From Comamonadaceae bacterium (GTDB taxonomy: Bacteria; Pseudomonadota; Gammaproteobacteria; Burkholderiales; Burkholderiaceae_C): DNA of 15,248 nucleotides. Where the stretch lies: assembly GCA_947464665.1 (NCBI GenBank), contig CANHXV010000032.1, positions 1-15,248 on the forward strand. Direction: 5' to 3'. Position 1 is the first letter of the stretch. Each line of letters begins with the position of its first letter. A model generated the notes under the pieces. That model was not told where the DNA came from, ran no database searches, and was given only the letters and a program-made list of their open reading frames with translations. Of the stretch, positions 1-5,280 are shown piece by piece. The translations under genes were made by a program, and so were the position numbers.

Positions 1-723
1 ACTTTCTGTCCATGTGTTCGGGCTGTCGATCCAATACACTGATCGACTGGGTTGTGAAAGCGACGTTAAACCATTTTGCAACTGGGCTGTGGAAATGGCT
101 TTGAGCTGGGCAGGTGTGATGTTGCCAAACTTTTGGCGCCATTCGACCGATGTGCATTCAGCGGACGTTGACTTGGCTGCTGGCTCAGAAACTGGTGGCA
201 CCCAGGGTGCACTGAGAGGGATGTAAAGGCTTTGCTGTACCGTGGCGCGACTGCCCACGCCGGGTTGCTCGGAATTCAAGCTGATTTGGGCTGTGATTTT
301 GATTTTGTGCGGTGAGACGCTGACATCGCGCACAAAAAGGACATAAGAGTTTGTGACGTCAATCGACTCTGGCCAAGCCAATGACGCGATGCGATGGTCA
401 AAGGTAGCAGCCCCCGATGGGGTCCACTTTAAACATTGCCATCGAAGTGATGTCAGGATGCCAGGGCATTGGCTGCTGCTTGCGTTTTGCCAAAAAGCCG
501 TATCTATGGCAATGTCTTGACCCGAATAAACGCTGTCTATTTGCGCGATGGCGGTCTCTAGGAGTGACTCACTTTGAGCCAAGGCTTGAGCCGCAAATAA
601 TTGCTGCTGACTTCGTCGGGTTTCTGACATGACAGACCGCAGAGTGATCCATCCGAGCATGCTGGTAATGAATATCAAGCAAGTAGCAGTCCATAGACTG
701 GCCAGACCATTGTGTTGATTCAT
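1..723 (-). CDS. pilX: PilX-like type IV pilus assembly protein, 3' end beyond window
   Basis: Reading the minus strand from an ATG at 723-721 gives 241 uninterrupted codons to the window edge with no stop, so the gene is partial at its C-terminus. The N-terminus (MNQHNGLASLWTATCLIFIT, then SMLGWITLRSV) is a short leader, a Gly and a hydrophobic helix. Residue 5 after the Gly is not Glu, as is common in PilX, which is a minor pilin that primes pilus assembly with PilV, PilW and PilY1. A Ser/Gln/Ala-rich helical stretch follows. The far end has the motif SVYWIDSPNTWTES, which resembles the C-terminal part of long PilX proteins. The ATG overlaps the TGA of the upstream pilW-like gene (ATGA), which indicates translational coupling. 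pilY1 may lie downstream, outside the window. The frame is directly seen. The PilX name rests on N-terminal shape and gene position. Confidence 0.75.
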   Translation of the reverse strand, partial: MNQHNGLASLWTATCLIFITSMLGWITLRSVMSETRRSQQQLFAAQALAQSESLLETAIAQIDSVYSGQDIAIDTAFWQNASSSQCPGILTSLRWQCLKWTPSGAATFDHRIASLAWPESIDVTNSYVLFVRDVSVSPHKIKITAQISLNSEQPGVGSRATVQQSLYIPLSAPWVPPVSEPAAKSTSAECTSVEWRQKFGNITPAQLKAISTAQLQNGLTSLSQPSRSVYWIDSPNTWTES

Positions 724-1328
724 GTGGCAGTGTCTGTGCAATTTGATGCCACGTTTCGCGATCGCGCGTCGGAATTTCGCAGCCTGACCACGCGCTCCGA
801 AATGAAAGGAATTTTTTCAGTAGGAATTTGACTTCTAATTTCAATCCGTAAAAGTTCGGCTGAGTTTTGCAAAGATAGATTGCATTGCAAACGCAAGTTA
901 AGCGCCAATATTTCTAAATGCTTGGCATGAGTGAGCGTAGTCCAGACCACGGGTTGGCATGAGGTTTTGATTTGAATTTGATTGGCATTGAGTCGAAACC
1001 CACTGCACTCATTATTTTCTTTGAGCCCATTTTCATTGCGATCAATACTAAATAAGATTTGTTGAGGTGCGACATTGAAATCTTCCAAAGCTCCGCAAAA
1101 CTGGCTGGGACAATAGGGGGCTTGGGTCGATGTGGTTGTGATGGCGATGCTGTGAAAATTTGCCCGCCGAGTTTCGCTAACCAAAGTGTCCATCAAAGCT
1201 CGGACTTCTTGTTGGGCATGACTTCTTTCTAAAATTTGCCGATCGTGGATCCATTGCAAATGAACCCAAAAAACTGCGGCACTGAGGACACTCCAACCCA
1301 TTGCCATACCCACCAAAAAATTTACCAT
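720..1328 (-). CDS. pilW: PilW-like minor pilin, short and without an obvious prepilin leader
   Basis: A 202-residue protein if read from the ATG at 1328, which overlaps the stop of the preceding pilin gene (ATGGTAA). The frame stays open further upstream to 1421, inside that gene. Residues 1-24 (MVNFLVGMAMGWSVLSAAVF...) form a hydrophobic helix that aligns with the LVGMALG-type core of PilW. The usual leader ending in Gly before a GFTLxE motif is absent: Asn sits where Glu5 is expected, and no Gly precedes the helix. Near the C-terminus RVVRLRNSD resembles the conserved RN motif of PilW. PilW is usually over 300 residues, so this copy is short. It sits between a PilE-like and a PilX-like gene with 4-7 base overlaps, which supports a role in the minor-pilin priming complex at the inner membrane. 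GTG at 1337 is an alternative start. The family assignment is moderately secure, but whether it is processed by PilD is doubtful. Confidence 0.62.
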   Translation of the reverse strand: MVNFLVGMAMGWSVLSAAVFWVHLQWIHDRQILERSHAQQEVRALMDTLVSETRRANFHSIAITTTSTQAPYCPSQFCGALEDFNVAPQQILFSIDRNENGLKENNECSGFRLNANQIQIKTSCQPVVWTTLTHAKHLEILALNLRLQCNLSLQNSAELLRIEIRSQIPTEKIPFISERVVRLRNSDARSRNVASNCTDTAT

Positions 1329-1777
1329 TTCCAGCACCCTTCGGCATCTGACAAAAGGGAGGCATTGCTGGTTGTAAGGACCTTGGCATTTTCTGAAATG
1401 CGCAGGCTCATGCTGCTGCAATTTGTATCGCGGCTTTGCATGCCAACTGGCGTGGCGTGCAAGATGTAGCCTTGTGCGTCGCTGCTTTGGAGATTCAAGA
1501 TGTAATGCTTAGAAGTAGAGTGCGTGCCAGTCCAATTGAGCTCGCTCAAAGTACTTGCATATTGAGCGTGTAAGCCGCGCCATTGCAATTGGCGCAAGTG
1601 CAATTGCAGGAGTGAATTTTGAGCATCTTGACGCCTTGTTTTTTGCCATTGCAATTCAAGTTGTGGCAAGGCAATGCTCATCAGTGTGCCAATAATCGCC
1701 ATGCTGACAAGGGACTCGATGAGTGTAAAACCTGCGGTCCGGTAGCAGGTAGCTGAAAGAGAGGATGGTGAGTTCAT
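1322..1777 (-). CDS. PilE-like type IV (minor) pilin
   Basis: A 151-residue prepilin. The leader is 16 residues ending in Gly16, followed by FTLIESLVSMAIIG with the conserved Glu at position 5 of the mature protein (residue 21): a textbook PilD (prepilin peptidase/N-methylase) site and membrane helix. The C-terminal half has the PilE-type pattern: YILHATPVG, then a Cys pair at residues 120 and 148 that would close the D-loop, ending in CWKW. It is first in an operon with the PilW- and PilX-like genes, the place often occupied by pilV. It lacks PilV's longer N-terminal helix pattern and looks more like PilE. It could be a minor pilin or an alternative subunit; the sequence cannot separate these. 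No strong Shine-Dalgarno sequence is visible before the ATG. Confidence 0.8.
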   Translation of the reverse strand: MNSPSSLSATCYRTAGFTLIESLVSMAIIGTLMSIALPQLELQWQKTRRQDAQNSLLQLHLRQLQWRGLHAQYASTLSELNWTGTHSTSKHYILNLQSSDAQGYILHATPVGMQSRDTNCSSMSLRISENAKVLTTSNASLLSDAEGCWKW

Positions 1778-1887
1778 GGACAGAGCATGCCCTGACAGTC
1801 AGATGCGCCATTGGCATTGACTTGCAGCGGCCCCAAAATGTCAGGTCATGCAAGTGCTTGAGTGCGTCATGCATGGATGCTCTGCGC
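1778..1887. other. Divergent intergenic region between pilin operon and fimT
   Basis: About 110 bases that must hold the promoters for the pilin operon (minus) and fimT (plus). A perfect 11-base palindrome, CTGACAGTCAG, lies at 1792-1802, about 15 bases upstream of the pilin ATG, and could be an operator or chance. A TTGACT -35-like hexamer on the plus strand (1817-1822) has no convincing -10 at the right spacing. No sigma54 -24/-12 element was recognised by eye. Confidence 0.3.
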
Positions 1888-2472
1888 ATGAAGTTCACTT
1901 TAAAAGCTGATGGCTACAGTTTGATCGAAATGCTGTTCATGCTGTTTGTTTTGGGGGTGCTTTGCGGCACGGTTTCACTGTCTTTTCAGGCATTGCAAAA
2001 CAGAGTTCACATTCAGGCTGCTGCTGAAGCCTTGTTGAGCGATGTTCTAAGTGCCAGGGTAGAAGCCCTGCGCCGAGAAAGACGCGTTACGTTATGTGTC
2101 GCCGCACTCGATTCAAGCGCTCAAGCTTCATTGCCATCAGCCTGTGCTTTAAGTGGCAGTACAGCAGCCTGGCATCAGGGCTGGTTGGTGTTTGAAGACA
2201 CTAACAACAATGGCATGTGGGATCAAGGAGAGGCCTTGCTTCAACAACGTCCCCGCATCAACCACCAAGTTTCAGCCACGGGCAATACCACTTTAAGCCG
2301 GTATGTGTCTTTTGGTGCTAACGGCCGCAGCTTGTTATTGAATGGTGGTTTTCAAGCAGGAACTGTCACCTTCTGTGAGCGCGGCGCTACGGCCAAGGCG
2401 GGCTGGATGTTGGTGGTGAATGCGGTGGGCCGTGCCCGCTTAGACAAAGGGCAAATTACCAACTGCCCTTGA
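1888..2472 (+). CDS. fimT: FimT/GspH-family minor pseudopilin
   Basis: Read from the ATG at 1888 this is a 194-residue prepilin. A 9-residue leader ends in Gly9, then YSLIEMLFMLFVLGVL forms the processing site and membrane helix, with Glu at mature position 5. Mature residue 1 is Tyr rather than the usual Phe or Met. The globular part carries the GspH/FimT signature: HQGWLVFEDTNNNGMWDQGE, and a C-terminal GRARLDKGQI strand. FimT-type minor pilins help initiate pili, and in some species they contribute to DNA uptake. ATG at 1873 would give a 14-residue leader and is equally possible; neither start has a strong Shine-Dalgarno. The frame is also open from 1765, but that start would add an unlikely 50-residue leader. 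It is divergent from the PilE/W/X-like operon, and its stop lies only two bases from the converging nrdR stop. Confidence 0.85.
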   Translation: MKFTLKADGYSLIEMLFMLFVLGVLCGTVSLSFQALQNRVHIQAAAEALLSDVLSARVEALRRERRVTLCVAALDSSAQASLPSACALSGSTAAWHQGWLVFEDTNNNGMWDQGEALLQQRPRINHQVSATGNTTLSRYVSFGANGRSLLLNGGFQAGTVTFCERGATAKAGWMLVVNAVGRARLDKGQITNCP

Positions 2473-2474
2473 AT

Positions 2475-2924
2475 TTACTTGCTCACTTCATCAACTAGCA
2501 ATTTGAAGTCGTCAATGTCTTCAAAGCTTCGGTAGACGCTGGCAAATCTAACATAGGCCACTTTGTCGAGCTTCTTTAATTCACGCATGACCAGCTCACC
2601 AATTTTATTGGAGGCCACTTCGCGTTGTGCCAAGTTCAATAACTTTTCTTCAATGCGCTCAATGGCCGAATCAACTTGCTCGGTGCTGACGGGTCGCTTG
2701 CGCAGCGCCAAGTTCATGCTGGCGCGCAACTTCACACGTTCGTACTCGATGCGTCTGCCATCTTTTTTCACGATGGCCGGAAAGTTGACTTCTGGCCGTT
2801 CGTAGGTGGTGAAGCGCTTTTCGCACGCCGCACACTGACGGCGGCGGCGAATCAGGTCGCCGTCTTCAGCCAGACGCGTCTCCACCACCTGGGTATCGTT
2901 GTGGCTGCAGAAGGGGCATTTCAT
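2475..2924 (-). CDS. nrdR: Transcriptional repressor NrdR
   Basis: A 149-residue protein, the normal family length. The N-terminal zinc ribbon has ligands Cys3, Cys6, Cys31 and Cys34 (MKCPFCSHNDTQVVETR and CAACEKRFTTYER). The rest is an ATP-cone domain (VKKDGRRIEYERVKLRASM onward). NrdR senses ATP/dATP and represses ribonucleotide reductase genes by binding NrdR boxes. Its ATG overlaps the glyA TGA (ATGA), so it is translationally coupled to glyA, an arrangement common in betaproteobacteria. It is therefore probably under the same riboswitch-controlled transcript. It converges on fimT with a two-base gap. Confidence 0.97.
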   Translation of the reverse strand: MKCPFCSHNDTQVVETRLAEDGDLIRRRRQCAACEKRFTTYERPEVNFPAIVKKDGRRIEYERVKLRASMNLALRKRPVSTEQVDSAIERIEEKLLNLAQREVASNKIGELVMRELKKLDKVAYVRFASVYRSFEDIDDFKLLVDEVSK

Positions 2925-4165
2925 TTGTAGACAGGGAACCGCGCGGTCAGGGCATTGACCTTGGTACGCACAGCTTCAATGTTGGCAGGATCACGAGGGT
3001 TGTCGAGGACATCGGCAATGAGGTTGGCCGTGAGGCGCGCCTCTTCGTCCTTGAAGCCACGGGTGGTCATGGCGGGTGTGCCAATCCGCACACCGCTGGT
3101 GACCATGGGCTTTTCCGGATCGTTGGGAATGGTGTTTTTATTGATCGTCATGTGTGCTTGGCCTAAGACGGATTCAGCTTCTTTGCCGGTAATGCCTTTT
3201 GGCCGCAAATCAACCAACATGACGTGACTTTGCGTGCCGCCACTCACAATGCGCAGGCCGCGTTGTGTGAGTGTTTCAGCCACAATTTGGGCGTTTTTGA
3301 TGACCTGTTGTTGGTAGGTCTTGAAATCAGGCGCCATGGCTTCTTTGAAGGCCACAGCCTTGGCTGCAATGACGTGCATCAACGGGCCGCCTTGGAGGCC
3401 CGGAAAGATGGCGCTGTTGATGGCTTTTTCGTGTACAGCTTTCATCAAAATGATGCCACCGCGAGGACCGCGCAAGCTTTTGTGAGTGGTCGATGTGACG
3501 ACGTCGGCGTGAGGCACAGGATTGGGATAAACACCCGCAGCAATCAGGCCTGCGTAGTGCGCCATATCGACCAAGAAGATGGCGCCAACATCTTTGGCTA
3601 CTTTGGCAAAGCGCGCAAAGTCAATGTGCAGGCTGTAGGCAGATGCGCCAGCAATGATGAGCTTAGGTTTGGTTTCGTGCGCCTTTTTTTCCATGGCATC
3701 GTAGTCAATGACTTCGTTGGCATCCAGACCATAACTGACCACGTTGAACCATTTGCCACTGATGTTCAGCGGCATGCCGTGTGTGAGGTGGCCACCTTCG
3801 GCCAAGCTCATGCCCATGATGGTGTCGCCAGGCTTTAAGAACGCCAGAAAAACAGCTTCATTGGCCGATGCACCGCAATGTGGTTGCACATTGGCTGCGT
3901 CAGCGCCAAAGATTTGTTTGACGCGGTCAATGGCCAACTGCTCTGCAATGTCAACATATTCGCACCCACCGTAGTAGCGCTTGCCAGGGTAACCCTCCGC
4001 GTATTTATTGGTGAGTTGTGAGCCTTGAGCTGCCATCACTGCAGGTGAGGCGTAGTTTTCGCTGGCGATCAGTTCAATGTGATGCTCTTGTCGAGCGTTC
4101 TCCGCTTGAATGGCTGCAAAAATCTCGGGATCGGTTTGTTCAATCAGAATATTTCTTGAATACAT
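2921..4165 (-). CDS. glyA: Serine hydroxymethyltransferase
   Basis: A 414-residue PLP enzyme that converts serine and tetrahydrofolate to glycine and 5,10-methylene-tetrahydrofolate in the cytoplasm. The active-site motif STTHKSLRGPRGG places the Schiff-base Lys at residue 229, and LIASENYAS and YAEGYPGKRYYGG are the usual substrate/PLP segments. The start is set at the ATG at 4165 (MYSRNILIEQTDPEIF) because it matches the family N-terminus and has GAGG (4175-4172) six bases upstream. The frame is open 15 codons further upstream, but that would include leader RNA. The gene is preceded by a ZTP-type riboswitch candidate and followed by overlapping nrdR. Confidence 0.98.
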   Translation of the reverse strand: MYSRNILIEQTDPEIFAAIQAENARQEHHIELIASENYASPAVMAAQGSQLTNKYAEGYPGKRYYGGCEYVDIAEQLAIDRVKQIFGADAANVQPHCGASANEAVFLAFLKPGDTIMGMSLAEGGHLTHGMPLNISGKWFNVVSYGLDANEVIDYDAMEKKAHETKPKLIIAGASAYSLHIDFARFAKVAKDVGAIFLVDMAHYAGLIAAGVYPNPVPHADVVTSTTHKSLRGPRGGIILMKAVHEKAINSAIFPGLQGGPLMHVIAAKAVAFKEAMAPDFKTYQQQVIKNAQIVAETLTQRGLRIVSGGTQSHVMLVDLRPKGITGKEAESVLGQAHMTINKNTIPNDPEKPMVTSGVRIGTPAMTTRGFKDEEARLTANLIADVLDNPRDPANIEAVRTKVNALTARFPVYK

Positions 4166-4210
4166 GGCAGGCCTCAAAGGATGGTTCCTTGCACAACCGA
4201 AGTGTTGCAA
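4166..4210 (-). promoter_or_regulatory. Probable expression platform and RBS of glyA
   Basis: Downstream of the aptamer a bulged hairpin forms from UUGCAAC (4210-4204) and GUUGUGCAA (4197-4189). It is mutually exclusive with a second small hairpin, AAGGA (4190-4186) with UCCUU (4181-4177). The Shine-Dalgarno GAGG (4175-4172) follows, six bases before the ATG. There is no U-run after either hairpin, so control is more likely at translation initiation than by intrinsic termination. That conclusion is inference. Confidence 0.45.
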
Positions 4211-4228
4211 ACCTCAAGTTGGCAAGGG

Positions 4229-4390
4229 CTGCCCAGGCGAACGGCTGAAACCTTGTGCCCCTCTACTCATTGGACAAGGTGCACGCTCCCCAGTGGTTCT
4301 AAGCGGGGCCAAGCCCACTAATTTCCACGTCAGAGGCTGGCCAGCTTTTGTCAGCGGCGACCAGGCTCCTATCGCCAGTTGCGTACAGCT
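4229..4390 (-). promoter_or_regulatory. ZTP (pfl-type) riboswitch candidate in the glyA leader
   Basis: The known ZTP aptamer consensus elements occur in order on the minus strand. ACUGGCG is at 4379-4373, GGGGAGC at 4291-4285 right after a CCACU strand, and CGCCUGGGCA at 4239-4230. Pairings that fit the fold: P1 GUACGC (4386-4381) with GCGUGC (4286-4281); P2 AGUGG (4319-4315) with CCACU (4296-4292); P3 ACCUUGU (4280-4274) with ACAAGGU (4256-4250); a short GCC/GGC hairpin (4245-4243 with 4233-4231). The pseudoknot is GGCG (4376-4373) with CGCC (4239-4236). This class senses ZMP/ZTP, a signal of 10-formyl-tetrahydrofolate shortage, and is known upstream of one-carbon genes including glyA, so the context fits. 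About 50 bases between ACUGGCG and P2 are an insertion relative to compact members. Covariance was not checked. Confidence 0.82.
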
Positions 4391-4392
4391 TG

Positions 4393-4421
4393 AGTGTAGC
4401 CTAGGCGGTGCCCTGAATCAT
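4393..4421 (-). promoter_or_regulatory. Candidate glyA promoter
   Basis: TACACT (4398-4393) is a fair -10 with a poor -35 (ATGATT, 4421-4416) at 17-base spacing. The predicted transcript would begin about 4386, exactly at the first base of riboswitch stem P1, which supports the placement. The 40-odd bases between this and the upstream transglycosylase stop hold nothing else recognisable, and there is no clear terminator. Confidence 0.4.
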
Positions 4422-4452
4422 CATGCAAAGTTAAATTTGGCTGTCAGGTTTT

Positions 4453-5256
4453 TTACTGGATGGCCTGATTTAGCCGCTCTTGTTCAGCCATAACCCGTGA
4501 AATGTACTCAGTTTCTCGAGAAATAGACTCCTCGCCTCCCTTGTAGAGTCGAAGCCCTTCTTCAACGCTGCCCGACAAATTGATGCACTCTTTGAGAATT
4601 TTGACGCCAATGCGGATGTTTGTTTTGGGGTCAAAAATGGCCATGACCCCGCCGTATGGGGTGAATTGTTCAGAATGGACCTGCGGAATCACCTGCATTA
4701 AGCCTTTTGCGCCTGAAGGGCTGTTGGCAAAGGGGTTGTAGTTGGATTCCACCCCAATGACCGCCAAAATGAGGGTGGCTTCAAGCGCTGAACGTTCTGC
4801 CAAGTCAAATACCTCCAACATCAAGGCGTTCAAAGGTTCTGGCGCAATTTTGTATTTGCTTCTGACGGCTTGAACCAACTTCATTTGGAGCGGGCTTAGA
4901 TCCGTTGAGGGTGCTGCCAAACTTCGTAGCAAGACTTGTTGCTGTTCGTCAGAAGCTTCTGAAATGTGAAGTCGGGTAAACAGCCAGCCCTGCACGCTTT
5001 GTACAGTCAGGGTGCGAACCTCAGGCCGAGCCAAAGCCAGAATGCACAGGATCAAGGCAAGCAAGCCCAACACTGCAAAACTGTGGTGGGAAATGCTCAC
5101 AAAGCCGCGCCCAATATCGCGACCGAAAGTCAGTAGCCCGCGCCAAAATCCAAGGATCCATTGTGCGGCGGTTTCGTGAAAAGCTGTTTGAGACACAAGT
5201 TGATTTGGAGTGGCGGAACTACCAATTATAAAAAAAATCGAAAATAGATGCCTCAA
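4453..5256 (-). CDS. Membrane-anchored lytic transglycosylase (SLT domain)
   Basis: The SLT/goose-lysozyme-like domain is clear at about residues 155-260 (counted from the TTG at 5256). The catalytic Glu is residue 170 in VIGVESNYNPFANS, followed by SGAKGLMQVIPQVH, the NIRIGVKIL segment and the C-terminal ETEYISRVM motif. It cleaves peptidoglycan glycan strands in the periplasm with formation of anhydro-muropeptides. A hydrophobic segment at about residues 59-77 is a likely membrane anchor, with the catalytic domain outside. The start is uncertain. TTG at 5256 gives 267 residues, GTG at 5196 gives 247, and a -10-like TATAAT at 5230-5225 lies between them, which favours 5196. An ATG at 5260 with a purine-rich upstream region is out of frame. 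Which specific transglycosylase this is cannot be said. Confidence 0.88.
   Translation of the reverse strand: MRHLFSIFFIIGSSATPNQLVSQTAFHETAAQWILGFWRGLLTFGRDIGRGFVSISHHSFAVLGLLALILCILALARPEVRTLTVQSVQGWLFTRLHISEASDEQQQVLLRSLAAPSTDLSPLQMKLVQAVRSKYKIAPEPLNALMLEVFDLAERSALEATLILAVIGVESNYNPFANSPSGAKGLMQVIPQVHSEQFTPYGGVMAIFDPKTNIRIGVKILKECINLSGSVEEGLRLYKGGEESISRETEYISRVMAEQERLNQAIQ
5205..5232 (+). promoter_or_regulatory. Candidate promoter of the DUF349 gene, overlapping a minus-strand -10
   Basis: On the plus strand TTGGAG (5205-5210) and TATAAA (5227-5232) are 16 bases apart, predicting a start near 5239. On the opposite strand TATAAT (5230-5225) could serve the transglycosylase, though its -35 is poor. 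The two -10 elements share bases, so RNA polymerase could probably occupy only one at a time. Confidence 0.4.
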
Positions 5257-5280
5257 GCATAACGAGGCCTGCCTTCCTCG

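Noticed and set aside
1765..1887. Upstream start of the fimT frame
   Set aside because: It would put about 50 residues before the prepilin cleavage Gly; leaders in this family are short.
3224..3838. 204-codon plus-strand open frame antisense to glyA
   Set aside because: It lies wholly inside glyA, whose translation is unmistakable, and its own translation shows no recognisable fold or start signal.
4166..4452. Glycine riboswitch as an explanation of the glyA leader
   Set aside because: The conserved blocks and pseudoknot match the ZTP class, and no tandem glycine aptamer pattern is visible.
4110..4493. 127-codon plus-strand frame over the glyA leader
   Set aside because: It runs antisense through the riboswitch structure and both neighbouring genes, with no recognisable product.
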